The translations under genes and the position numbers were made by a program. The notes under the pieces were generated by a model. It was not told the origin of the DNA, ran no database searches, and worked only from the letters and a program-made list of their open reading frames with translations. DNA of 64,000 nucleotides, from the NCBI RefSeq assembly GCF_016756535.1, contig NZ_AP023247.1, positions 248,001 through 312,000 on the forward strand, written 5' to 3'. This stretch comes from Mesorhizobium sp. 131-2-1 (GTDB taxonomy: Bacteria > Pseudomonadota > Alphaproteobacteria > Rhizobiales > Rhizobiaceae). Positions 45,278 to 53,340 of the stretch are shown piece by piece. The first letter of the stretch is position 1. Each line of letters starts with the position of its first letter.

Positions 45278-46200
45278 CAGACGTGCCTCACCAGCGTGCG
45301 ACGGATGGCGATCAGGCCGATGGCGTAGGCGATCAGCAGCACCAGGAGCAGCACCGCGACGGCCGAGGCATAACCCTTGTCCAGCGACTTGAAGGCGCTG
45401 ACATAGATGTAGACCGGCACCGTGCTGGTCGAGCCGGCCGGACCGCCCTCGGTCATGACGAAGATGAGGTCGGCGAAGGTGGCGATCCAAATCGTACGCA
45501 GCATGACGGTGATGACGATGGTGGGCGCGAGGAAGGGCAGCGTCACCTTGGTGAAGCGCTGCCAGGGCGAGGCGCCGTCGATAGCCGCAGCCTCGTGCAG
45601 TTCGGACGGGATCGACTTTAGCGCCGCAAGCAGCGTGATGGCGAAGAAGGGAATGCCGAACCAGATGTTGGCGATGATCGGTCCCCACATGGCGGTGGCC
45701 GGGTCGGAAAGCACATTGGTCGGCTCCGCCTTCAGCCCGAGCGCGAAGAGCCAATGCGGCAGCGGCCCGATGATCGGGTTGAACAGCCAGGCCCAGGTGA
45801 GGCCGGAGAGAAAAGACGGCACCGCCCAGGGCAGGAACACCACCGCCTGCACAACCTTGCGGCCGTAGAACGGCTTGTCGAGCAGCAGCGCCAGACCGAG
45901 CCCGAGGAAGAACTGGAAGAACAGGCTGGCGACGGTCCACCACAGCGTGTTGATCAGCGCCTGACCGAGTACTTGGTCGGACAGCATCGTCTCGTATTGA
46001 CCGAGGCCGACATATTCCGATCTGAAGGCGGAGAACTTTCGGAACGAGTAGCTGATGCCGATGATCAGCGGCACCAGGAGCACCACGACCAGCAGGACGA
46101 TAGCCGGCGAAAGATAGAGCCAGGGCTCAATCGCGGCCCCGGTCAGCCGCTTCTTTCGCGGCCGGCCGGCGGATCGTATTTCGGACACGGCGTAGGTCAT
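45277..46200 (-). CDS. Sugar ABC transporter permease (MalF/UgpA type)
   Basis: 307 residues with about six membrane helices (YLSPAIVLLVVVLLVPLIIGISYSF first). The EAA loop reads ELHEAAAIDGASPWQRFTKVTLPFL, typical of CUT1 permeases. It pairs with the MalG-type permease. A 190-base gap with a palindromic repeat separates it from the binding-protein gene, which may lower expression of the membrane genes relative to the binding protein. Confidence 0.9.
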   Translation of the reverse strand: MTYAVSEIRSAGRPRKKRLTGAAIEPWLYLSPAIVLLVVVLLVPLIIGISYSFRKFSAFRSEYVGLGQYETMLSDQVLGQALINTLWWTVASLFFQFFLGLGLALLLDKPFYGRKVVQAVVFLPWAVPSFLSGLTWAWLFNPIIGPLPHWLFALGLKAEPTNVLSDPATAMWGPIIANIWFGIPFFAITLLAALKSIPSELHEAAAIDGASPWQRFTKVTLPFLAPTIVITVMLRTIWIATFADLIFVMTEGGPAGSTSTVPVYIYVSAFKSLDKGYASAVAVLLLVLLIAYAIGLIAIRRTLVRHV

Positions 46201-46250
46201 AAGCTCTGGCTCTACGGTGAAGGTTGGTGGCTGGCGTAAGCGACAGCGTC

Positions 46251-46379
46251 CTTCTCCCCGTCTCTATACGGGGAGAAGATGCCGGCAGGCAGATGAGGGG
46301 CGGAGCCAGCCTTTCAGAACTCGGCGCCGCCCCTCATCCGGTCCTTCGGACCACCTTCTCCCCGTGAACGGGGAGAAGG
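46251..46379. repeat. Composite palindromic intergenic element
   Basis: Three nested or adjacent inverted repeats in 129 bases: CTTCTCCCCGT/ACGGGGAGAAG (46251-46261, 46268-46278), GATGAGGGGCGG/CCGCCCCTCATC (46292-46303, 46327-46338) and CCTTCTCCCCGT/ACGGGGAGAAGG (46354-46365, 46368-46379). It looks like the small palindromic elements dispersed in rhizobial genomes (RIME-like). Placed between binding protein and permease genes, it may act as a transcript-processing or partial-termination site. Confidence 0.7.
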
Positions 46380-46391
46380 AAGAAGAGGCGC

Positions 46392-47669
46392 CTACTTCTT
46401 GTTCTTCGCCATCCAGTCCTGCTGTTCCTTGGTCAGGAACGTGGCCCATGCGTCGGCCGCCTCCTTGGCCGTCTTCTGGCCGAGCAGCACTTCCTGGAAG
46501 TTCTTGATCGCCACCTGATCGACGAAGTTGCCGAGATTCTCCAGATGCGTCGGCGGCGTCACCATTTCATATTTGGAACTGTCGCTGAGCTCGGTGAACC
46601 AGCCCTTGAACTGCTCGGTCTTGAAATGGGCGTCCTGGTCGGCGCCGTTGTGGATCGGGACGACGCCGACTTCCTTGGCCCATTCCAGATTGTCCTTGGG
46701 CGACAGCAGCGTCGCCATCAGCTTCCAGGCATCGTCCTTGTGCTGCGAATTGGCGAACATCGCCCAGCCGGCGTAGCCCAGCGTCGGGTAGGATTTGCCG
46801 CTCGGTCCGACCGGCAACGGCGCCACGGCGAAATCGTCGGCGCTCATCTTGTCGGCGATGCCGAGCAACGCGTCCGGATCCTGGTTGAGCATGGCGCAGG
46901 TGCCGGAATAGAAGCCGGTGACGGTCTCGTTGAAGCCCCAGCTCACCGCGTCCTTCGGCGCCAGGCCGTTCTTGTACATGTCGGCCAGCATCTGCAGGCC
47001 CTCGACCGAGCCCTCGTCATTGATGGTCGAGGTGCCGTCCTCGTTGAAGTAGCCGCCCTTGCCGGCAGCGATGTTCATGAACATGTGCATGCCGTTGAAG
47101 GCGCCTGGGCCGCCGCGCAGGCAGTAGCCATATTTGCCCGGGATGGCCGAGATCTTCTTGGAATCCTCGACGAATTCGTCGAGCGTGGCCGGCGGGCCGT
47201 CGAGACCGGCTTCCTTGAACAGCTTCTTGTTCCAGAACAGCGCGTTCACATAGTAGCCGTAGGGGATCATGAACTGGGTGTTGTTGACGGTCGACCCGAA
47301 CTGCTTGGCGCGGTCGCCCAGGGTCTTGGCGTCGTCCCACTTGGCCATGAACGGGCCGAGATCCTCGAGCTGGCCGTTGTTGGCATAGAGACCCATCCAG
47401 CGTTCCGGCATCTCGACGACGTCCGGCGTGTCGCCGGCCTGCACCATGGTCAGGAACTTCTCGAAAGCCTGGCCCCAGGGCAGAGAGACGAGCTCGACCT
47501 TGACGCCCGGATTGGCGGCCTCGAATTCGGCGATCTGCTTCTTGAGGAATTCGGTACGCGGCGGGCTGGTGATCACCTCGACCATCTTGAGGGTGGTGTC
47601 GGCCAGCGCGCCGCTGGCGGAAATCGCCAGACCGGCGGCGGCGGCCAGCATGAACGTCAGTCTTTTCAT
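46392..47669 (-). CDS. ABC transporter sugar-binding protein
   Basis: 425 residues. Signal peptide MKRLTFMLAAAAGLAISASGALAD. The mature part is a family-1 (MalE/UgpB) solute-binding protein: EFEAANPGVKVELVSLPWG, TLDEFVEDSKKIS, YPTLGYAGWAMFANS. It captures an oligosaccharide or glycoside in the periplasm. GGGAG eight bases before the ATG supports the start; longer frames lack a signal peptide start. First gene of the transporter operon, 28 bases downstream of the trans-sulfuration gene. Confidence 0.9.
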   Translation of the reverse strand: MKRLTFMLAAAAGLAISASGALADTTLKMVEVITSPPRTEFLKKQIAEFEAANPGVKVELVSLPWGQAFEKFLTMVQAGDTPDVVEMPERWMGLYANNGQLEDLGPFMAKWDDAKTLGDRAKQFGSTVNNTQFMIPYGYYVNALFWNKKLFKEAGLDGPPATLDEFVEDSKKISAIPGKYGYCLRGGPGAFNGMHMFMNIAAGKGGYFNEDGTSTINDEGSVEGLQMLADMYKNGLAPKDAVSWGFNETVTGFYSGTCAMLNQDPDALLGIADKMSADDFAVAPLPVGPSGKSYPTLGYAGWAMFANSQHKDDAWKLMATLLSPKDNLEWAKEVGVVPIHNGADQDAHFKTEQFKGWFTELSDSSKYEMVTPPTHLENLGNFVDQVAIKNFQEVLLGQKTAKEAADAWATFLTKEQQDWMAKNKK

Positions 47670-47697
47670 GTTCGGAACTCCCATTTTGAACGCTCGG

Positions 47698-48900
47698 TTA
47701 TTTTTTTGCTTTGTCGAAGGCCTGGGCGATGTCGGCCCAGAGATCCTCGACGCTTTCCAATCCGACATTGAAGCGGATGGTTCGGGGGCTGACGCCGAAG
47801 CGCGCCATCGAATTCAGGCCCGGCGTCTGCTCGAGCGAGGCCTTGGCCGGCACGACCAGGCTTTCGTGGCCGCCCCAGCTGACGCCGATGCGGAAGAATT
47901 TCAGCGCATCTACGAAAGCGGGAATGTCGACGTCCTCCGTGACCTCGAAGGAAAACAGCCCGGCATAGCCGGCAAGCGTCTTCTTGCCGGGATGGTTGGA
48001 ATAGGCGGGATGATTGACCCGCTCGACCTTGCCATGCGCCTTCAGCCGCTCGGCGAGGATGAGCCCGCTCTTCATGTGGTGCGGCAGCCTGAGCGGCAGC
48101 GTGCGCAGGCCGCGCAGCAAGAGCCAGCCTTCGAAGGGCGACAGCTTGCCGCCGAGCGAGGAATAGGTCTGCTCGTTGATGTGCCCGATATGGGCGGCGG
48201 AGCCCGCCACCACGCCGGCGACTGTGTCGCTGTGGCCGCCGAGATATTTCGAGGCCGAATGCAGCACCAGATCGACGCCGTGCGAGATCGGCTTCTGGAA
48301 CACCGGCGTGGCCCAGGAATTGTCGATGGTGGTGACGATGCCCTGCTCCTTGGCCAGCCGTGTCAGATGGGCGATGTCCTGCAGCTCGAACATCATCGAG
48401 GTCGGGCTTTCCAGGTAGAGCAATTTCGCGCCGGGCAGCGCCGCCGCAACCGCTTCCGGGTCGGAGCCGTCGACATAGTCGACCTTGATGTTGAGGCGCG
48501 GGAACAGCCGCTCGAACAGGCGGTAGGCGTCGCCGTAGCAGTTGCGCACGGCGACGATGCGCTCGCCGGCGCCGACGAAGGCGAGCACCGTGGCGCTGAT
48601 CGCCGCCATGCCGCTGGAGAAGCCGCGGGCGGCCTCGGCACCTTCGAGGGCGGCAACGCGCGCCTCGAACTCCATCACCGTCGGATTGTCGCCGCGCGAA
48701 TAGATCGGCTGGCGGCGCCGGCCGGCGAACGTGTCGGCCATCTCGGCATAGTTGGCGAAGGTGAACAGCGAGGTCTGGTAGATCGGCGGCACCACCGCAC
48801 CGCCGGGGAACGGATCGTCATGCGCCAGAAGCGTCGCCGCATCGGCGAGATAGTCACTGCTGGAAAGGCCCGGGTCGAAACCGGTGGGATGCTCGTTCAT
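47698..48900 (-). CDS. Trans-sulfuration PLP enzyme (cystathionine gamma-synthase/lyase family)
   Basis: 400 residues, Cys/Met-metabolism PLP family. The PLP-binding Lys is in LVLHSASKYLGGHSD; YSRGDNPTVMEFEARVAALEGAE and SSGMAAISATVLAF form the active-site regions; SPTSMMFELQDI takes the ring. It could be a cystathionine beta/gamma-lyase or an O-acylhomoserine sulfhydrylase; sequence alone does not tell. The start overlaps the GntR gene stop by four bases. The pair lies upstream of a sugar transporter, an unusual coupling of amino-acid and sugar genes. Confidence 0.85.
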   Translation of the reverse strand: MNEHPTGFDPGLSSSDYLADAATLLAHDDPFPGGAVVPPIYQTSLFTFANYAEMADTFAGRRRQPIYSRGDNPTVMEFEARVAALEGAEAARGFSSGMAAISATVLAFVGAGERIVAVRNCYGDAYRLFERLFPRLNIKVDYVDGSDPEAVAAALPGAKLLYLESPTSMMFELQDIAHLTRLAKEQGIVTTIDNSWATPVFQKPISHGVDLVLHSASKYLGGHSDTVAGVVAGSAAHIGHINEQTYSSLGGKLSPFEGWLLLRGLRTLPLRLPHHMKSGLILAERLKAHGKVERVNHPAYSNHPGKKTLAGYAGLFSFEVTEDVDIPAFVDALKFFRIGVSWGGHESLVVPAKASLEQTPGLNSMARFGVSPRTIRFNVGLESVEDLWADIAQAFDKAKK

Positions 48901-49628
48901 TTGCGGTCCGAAAGCTTGAGGTTGGCCGCGCCGCGCTTCAGATCGTCCTCGACGGTGGCGATGAGCTTCAGCGCCTCGGCCCGGGCTCCTTCCGGGTCAT
49001 GAGCGGCGATGCAATTGAAGATGGTGCGGTGATAGGGGAAGCTGGCGTGGCCGAAATCGCGGACGCCGAGCGGATGCTCCCAGAAGCGGTGGAACAGCTC
49101 GTACATGGCGGCAATGATCTGCTCGAACAGCGGGTTGCCCGAAGCGCGGAAGATCGCCTGGTGGAATTCCCAGTCCTCGTCCGACGACATGCCGGCGCGG
49201 GTCTGGAAGGCCTCTTCCATGAGGTCGAGCTTGCGCTCTATCTCGGCGAGTTCGGCCTTGCCGGCACGAATGGCGCAGAGCGCGGCGGCTTCCGCCTCCA
49301 GCGCGCGGCGGATCTCCAGCGTGGACATCAGGCCGGCGAAATCATTGCCGCCGGCCAATGTCAGCGGCATGTGCAGCATGTCGGGCGAGACGGCGGCCTT
49401 GAGATAGGTGCCCGAGCCCTGGCGGCGCTCGACGAGGCCGAGGCCCTCCCAGCGCGTTAACGCCTCGCGCACCGTGTTGCGGCTGACCTTGAGGCGCTCG
49501 GCCAGGATGCGCTCGGTCGGCAGCTTCTCACCCGGACCGAGCGACTCCTGACGGACAAACCCCGCCAACGCCTTCAGCACCGCGTCGTCGCGGGCCGTGG
49601 TCTGGATGGGCGGGAGGAGATCGGTCAC
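48897..49628 (-). CDS. GntR/FadR-family regulator (FCD domain)
   Basis: 243 residues. The winged helix is LGPGEKLPTERILAERLKVSRNTVREALTRWEGLGLVERRQGSGTY (in parts: LPTERILAERLKVSRNTVREAL). The C-terminal FCD domain is all helical with MEEAFQTR, EFHQAIFRASGNPLFEQII and YHRTIFNCIAAHDPEGA; its histidines bind a metal and the ligand. As first gene, it probably controls the PLP enzyme and the sugar transporter. Confidence 0.87.
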   Translation of the reverse strand: MTDLLPPIQTTARDDAVLKALAGFVRQESLGPGEKLPTERILAERLKVSRNTVREALTRWEGLGLVERRQGSGTYLKAAVSPDMLHMPLTLAGGNDFAGLMSTLEIRRALEAEAAALCAIRAGKAELAEIERKLDLMEEAFQTRAGMSSDEDWEFHQAIFRASGNPLFEQIIAAMYELFHRFWEHPLGVRDFGHASFPYHRTIFNCIAAHDPEGARAEALKLIATVEDDLKRGAANLKLSDRK

Positions 49629-49752
49629 ACGCGGTCCGCTTAAAGTGGTTCAATGGTCCAACCAATTTCTGCACAGACCGACAGGTGTGTCAACAGCCGA
49701 AACGAGACAGGGGCCGAACAGCGTAGAGATGCGCCATTCGGCCGGGGCCGGT

Positions 49753-50454
49753 TCAGCCGTGGGCGCGCATTGGGGCCGCGCGGGCATCGCGCCAGCGCGC
49801 AAACATCTCCTCGCGTACCCGCCTCGAACCCGCGAGCCGCTCCTTCGCCTGCGCAAGCACGGACGGTGAAGCCTCGGCGGGCGTGCCGGATCGGAAGGGC
49901 GGAGCCGGCGCATATTCGAGTGTAAGCTGCACCGTTTCAGCCTCGGCCTGTCCGAGCAGCCTTGCGACCAGCACGAGACCGAAATCGATCCCCGAGGTGA
50001 CGCCGCCGGCGGTGATCAGCTTGCCGTCCTCCACGATGCGCTCGTCGATCGGAATCGCGCCGAATTCGGTAAGGAAATCATGCGCGTACCAGTGCGTCGT
50101 CGCGCGCTTGCCCTTGAGCAGACCGGCCGCGCCGAGCACCAGGGCGCCGCTGCACACCGACGTGATGTAGCGTACCTGCGCCGCCCGCTCCCAGACGAAA
50201 TCGAGCACTGCCTGATCCTCGAGCAGCGCGTTGACGCCGCCTCCGCCTGGAATGCACAGCACATCGAGAGGCGGGCAATTGTCGAAGGTGGCTGTCGGGG
50301 TAAGGGACAGCTGCGTCGACGACGTCACCGGATTGCGATCCTTCCAGATCATTTCCACCTCGGCGCCCTTGGCCGTTGCCAGAACCTCGTAAGGGCCGGT
50401 GAGGTCTAGCTGCTGGACGTTGGGGAATACGAGAATGCCGAAACGAAGGGTCAT
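49753..50454 (-). CDS. DJ-1/PfpI family protein (isonitrile hydratase-like)
   Basis: 233 residues of the DJ-1/PfpI superfamily. FGILVFPNVQQLDLTGPYEVL starts the fold; the nucleophile elbow is YITSVCSGALVLGAAGLLKGK, with the reactive Cys, and ATTHWYAHDFL follows. This is the pattern of the isonitrile hydratase InhA and of the sensor half of GlxA regulators. It is divergent from such a regulator, 86 bases away, which probably controls it. Confidence 0.82.
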   Translation of the reverse strand: MTLRFGILVFPNVQQLDLTGPYEVLATAKGAEVEMIWKDRNPVTSSTQLSLTPTATFDNCPPLDVLCIPGGGGVNALLEDQAVLDFVWERAAQVRYITSVCSGALVLGAAGLLKGKRATTHWYAHDFLTEFGAIPIDERIVEDGKLITAGGVTSGIDFGLVLVARLLGQAEAETVQLTLEYAPAPPFRSGTPAEASPSVLAQAKERLAGSRRVREEMFARWRDARAAPMRAHG

Positions 50455-50540
50455 GGAAATCTCCTCAGGTTGACTCCGGTCAATCTAAGGCATCTTGCTT
50501 TGGCACGAACGCCAATCACCCCTCGTTTCAGGCCAAACCC

Positions 50541-51488
50541 ATGCGCCGTATCGAAATCCTCGCCTATCCCGACGTCCAGCTCCTCGATGTAAGCGGGCCG
50601 CTTCAGGTGTTCGCCAGCGCCAACGACTTCAAGACGCAGGCCGGCGAACCGGCTGCTTATGAAGTCGTCGTCGTCGCCGCTTCGCCACGCATCAGAACAT
50701 CGGCCGGCCTCGTGCTCGAGGCAGCGGCGCTGCCGACGCACGGGTTCGATATCGACACGGTGATCGTGCCCGGCGGATGGGGCGTCAACGCAGCCTGCGA
50801 GAATCCTGAGCTGGTCCATTGGATCATCGGCCGTTCGCGCGATGCCAAGCGAACGGCCTCCGTCTGCAGCGGCGCCATGCTTCTGGCCGAGGCAGGCCTG
50901 CTCGACGGCCGGCGCGCGGTTACCCATTGGGGACGCTGCGCCGAGTTCGCCCGGCGCTATCCGGCGGTTCGGCTCGATCCCGACCCGATCTTCATTCGCG
51001 ACGGCAATGTCTGGACATCCGCCGGCGTCACCGCGGGTATCGATCTCGCCCTTTCCTTCGTCGAGGCCGATCTTGGCCGGCACATAGCGCTTGCGGTGGC
51101 GCGCGAGCTGGTGGTTTTCCTCAAACGCCCCGGCGGTCAGGCGCAATTCAGCCAAACCCTCAAGCTGCAGGAAGGCGATGGGCGCTTCGACAGGTTGCAT
51201 GGCTGGATCCTCGACAATCTCGGCGGCGACCTTTCGCTGGCGCAGTTGGCCGAACGCGCCAATATGAGCCCGCGCAGCTTCTCGCGGCACTATCGCGAGG
51301 CGACGGGCCGGACACCCGCCCGCGCGATCGAGGAGATCCGGATCGAGGCGGCGCGACGGATGCTGGAGCGCGGCCTCGCGGTCAGCCAGACGGCTCGCCG
51401 CTGCGGCTTCGGCTCGGAAGAAACGATGCGGCGCGGCTTCCTGCGCGCCCTCGGCACCAACCCGCGCGACTATCGCGAGCGTTTCTGA
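50541..51488 (+). CDS. GlxA-family AraC-type regulator with a DJ-1 sensor domain
   Basis: 315 residues. Residues 1-190 form a DJ-1/PfpI sensor (EILAYPDVQLLDVSGPLQVF, ASVCSGAMLLAEAGLLDGRR). The C-terminal AraC domain has two helix-turn-helices: LSLAQLAERANMSPRSFSRHY and VSQTARRCGFGSEETMRRGFLR. The layout is that of GlxA/CdhR activators of amine or carnitine catabolism. It is divergent from the DJ-1 gene. Its ligand is unknown. Confidence 0.87.
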   Translation: MRRIEILAYPDVQLLDVSGPLQVFASANDFKTQAGEPAAYEVVVVAASPRIRTSAGLVLEAAALPTHGFDIDTVIVPGGWGVNAACENPELVHWIIGRSRDAKRTASVCSGAMLLAEAGLLDGRRAVTHWGRCAEFARRYPAVRLDPDPIFIRDGNVWTSAGVTAGIDLALSFVEADLGRHIALAVARELVVFLKRPGGQAQFSQTLKLQEGDGRFDRLHGWILDNLGGDLSLAQLAERANMSPRSFSRHYREATGRTPARAIEEIRIEAARRMLERGLAVSQTARRCGFGSEETMRRGFLRALGTNPRDYRERF

Positions 51489-51835
51489 GGCGCCGGCCTT
51501 TTTCTCAAAGGCGCCTGCCTTGCCGCCAAGCGGCTTAGTGCTCCCCAACGCCTTGGGTGAAGCGGCATATCGCCGTGCATCACGGTCTTTCGCCGGATCA
51601 ATATCGGGCGAAGTGGAACCTGCCTGCCAACTATCCGATGGTGGCACCGAATTATTCCGCAAACCGATCGAGGCTGGCCAAATCCATGGGGCTCGGACGC
51701 AAGCCGAATGGCTCGGCGCAGTAGGTCGCCTGGCAAGAAACGTCGACGATCAAGCCTGGGTCGCCACATCAAATCGGCGACCCGGATCATGCATCGATCT
51801 TCGTGTCGAATTGACGGGCCTCGCACAGGCGCCGT
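51489..51835. other. Intergenic stretch with a weak hairpin
   Basis: About 350 bases between convergent genes. The only structure I see is an AGGCGCC/GGCGCCT stem just past the AraC stop, separated by a 15-base T-rich loop, which may be a weak terminator. Small frames in it look like noise. Confidence 0.4.
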
Positions 51836-52498
51836 TCAGCCGGCCTCGGCCATCGTTTGCGACTGCAGGGCCACCTGGCCGACTTCGGTGAGCGCATAGA
51901 TCCCGCGCTCCGTTCTGGCGAACCAGCCATAGTAGTTGTGCAGCAATATGCTGGCCGCGCGCAGCGAAACGGCTTTCAGGTCACGCGGCCGCTTGGGGCC
52001 GTCGGCCATGGCGGCGGCGCAGGCCAGCGCCTCCTGCCGGTAGGCGGTCATGATCGGCGCGCGCGTGCTGCCTCCGGCCGTGGGATCGCCACGCCGGCGC
52101 CGATGCTCCTCGATCAGGCGCGAGCGCCGCCTGGGATCACGCCTCGGCGGCACGGCGGCGGGACTGAGCAGCAACTCGACCTCGCCCTTGCTGCCGACCC
52201 CCATCAGCCCGAAGCCGAGGCGGCGGCACAGCGCCCGGAAGCGGCGGTCGTGCTCGCGCCCCTTGCCGCGCGCCGACATCAGCGCGGCGAGCCAGACCTC
52301 GTCGCAGGCCGCCGCGCGGTCGACGGCCTGGAGCACGAGTTCCAGGTTGAACTGCAATTTCAGTTCGCAGATGACGACCACGGGCGGCTCGCCTTCGCGC
52401 AGCCCGACCACGTCGCAGCCGCCGACTTCGCCCTTGACGGTGAAGTCCAGGCTCTCGAGGAACTGCTTCACCGGGACGTATAGGGACGTTTCCTGCAT
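51836..52498 (-). CDS. DUF2161 family protein, PD-(D/E)XK-like
   Basis: 220 residues. MQETSLYVPVKQFLESLDFTVKGEVGGCDVVG is the DUF2161 opening; GGCDVVG...VVICELKLQF carries the Asp and Glu-x-Lys of a PD-(D/E)XK nuclease-like fold. A C-terminal winged-helix-like part (ILLHNYYGWFARTERGIYALTEVG) follows. A role as nuclease or phosphodiesterase is inferred from the fold; no activity is known. The longer frame upstream is not supported. It stands alone at the end of the chromosomal part. Confidence 0.72.
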   Translation of the reverse strand: MQETSLYVPVKQFLESLDFTVKGEVGGCDVVGLREGEPPVVVICELKLQFNLELVLQAVDRAAACDEVWLAALMSARGKGREHDRRFRALCRRLGFGLMGVGSKGEVELLLSPAAVPPRRDPRRRSRLIEEHRRRRGDPTAGGSTRAPIMTAYRQEALACAAAMADGPKRPRDLKAVSLRAASILLHNYYGWFARTERGIYALTEVGQVALQSQTMAEAG

Positions 52499-52647
52499 GC
52501 AAGAGGCATAGCCGATTCGGACCGGGCGCGGACAGCGCCACCGAGGGGCGCGTCGACCGACGGATTGCCGGCTGCGCAAGTTCGGCCCGCACTGATTGAG
52601 GCCACCCCTGCAACAGGCCATCCATCGCGGCAGAGAGATTGCCTGAA

Positions 52648-53118
52648 TTACTGCCTGGCGAACGCACCCGCGTAGGTCTGGCCGGCAAGCGCATAGGTGG
52701 CGGCCAGCGTTCCGTCGGGCTGCATGATGAAGGTGGCGTCCGCGCCGTTGGGCAGGCGCGCGAGCTTCAATGTGTTGCCGACAATCTTCCCGGAGCCGTC
52801 GGCGACGCCAGGCTTGTTGTCGGCCAGATCTCCCCACGCATAAGTGACAGTCACCTGCCCGTGCGGAGAAATCGTGAGCACGGCCAGCTTGCCTTCATAC
52901 ATCCCATCCAGCCGCCCGGCCCATATGCCCGAGAATGCGGCGTATTTCGCCGGAACGCCCTTGCCCGGGGGCGTGGCCACCACCGATGGGTCCAAGACCG
53001 CCGAATCCTGCGCAGGAGGAACCGCAGCCAGGGCAGGTTGGGGAGGAGGTGGTGGTGGCGGCGATGCTTCAGGAGCCGACTGGCACGCAGCGAGCGTAAG
53101 CGCGGCGAACCCAAGCAT
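52648..53118 (-). CDS. Putative lipoprotein with proline-rich linker
   Basis: 156 residues: MLGFAALTLAACQSAPEASPP is a lipoprotein signal with lipobox LAAC, then a run of prolines and an 80-residue beta-rich domain (FSGIWAGRLDGMYEGKLAVLTIS, KLARLPNGADATFIMQPDG). Function is unknown. The open frame continues 20 residues upstream, but those come from the tRNA-Ala remnant read backward and are not real protein. Before the element inserted, this gene probably lay just downstream of the intact tRNA-Ala gene. The lack of a Shine-Dalgarno makes the start uncertain. Confidence 0.65.
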   Translation of the reverse strand: MLGFAALTLAACQSAPEASPPPPPPPQPALAAVPPAQDSAVLDPSVVATPPGKGVPAKYAAFSGIWAGRLDGMYEGKLAVLTISPHGQVTVTYAWGDLADNKPGVADGSGKIVGNTLKLARLPNGADATFIMQPDGTLAATYALAGQTYAGAFARQ

Positions 53119-53133
53119 CGGGAACAGACTGTT

Positions 53134-53180
53134 TGGTGGAGCCAATCGGAATCGAACCGACGACCTCTTGAATGCCATTC
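53134..53180 (-). repeat. Attachment-site remnant: 3' half of tRNA-Ala(GGC)
   Basis: On the minus strand this reads GAATGGCATTCAAGAGGTC then GTCGGTTCGATTCCGAT and TGGCTCCACCA. These are part of the anticodon arm (loop AUGGCAU, anticodon GGC), the T arm and the acceptor 3' strand with encoded CCA. The 5' half (D arm, acceptor 5' strand) is absent; phage-like DNA takes its place. It is therefore the leftover copy from integration into the 3' end of a tRNA-Ala gene, and the whole tRNA should be rebuilt at the far junction. Confidence 0.8.
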
Positions 53181-53340
53181 ACAGGGCCTTTCTTTCGTTC
53201 TGTTTCCGTTCGTTGCGCCGAGTTTCCAAAAACCTATTGTTTTCAAGGCAAATCAGTTATGGTGTTTCCGTTAGTATCGCCGGCTTTCCATTTTTGCGGT
53301 GCCCCGGCGGTGCCCCGACCCTCGAAATGGTGCGCGTAGT

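Noticed and set aside
43559..45328. 589-codon plus-strand frame across the ABC ATPase and permease genes
   Set aside because: Antisense to two well-marked transporter genes; sequence is low-complexity Asp/Arg/Gly without motif.
44429..45943. Single 504-codon minus-strand frame for the permease region
   Set aside because: Its N-terminal 220 codons are the wrong frame of the other permease; the true gene starts at 45277.
53118..53178. N-terminal extension MAFKRSSVRFRLAPP of the lipoprotein
   Set aside because: These codons are the tRNA-Ala remnant read as protein, a common artefact.
53134..53180. Complete tRNA gene at the integrase border
   Set aside because: The D arm and 5' acceptor strand are missing, so it is only a 3' fragment.
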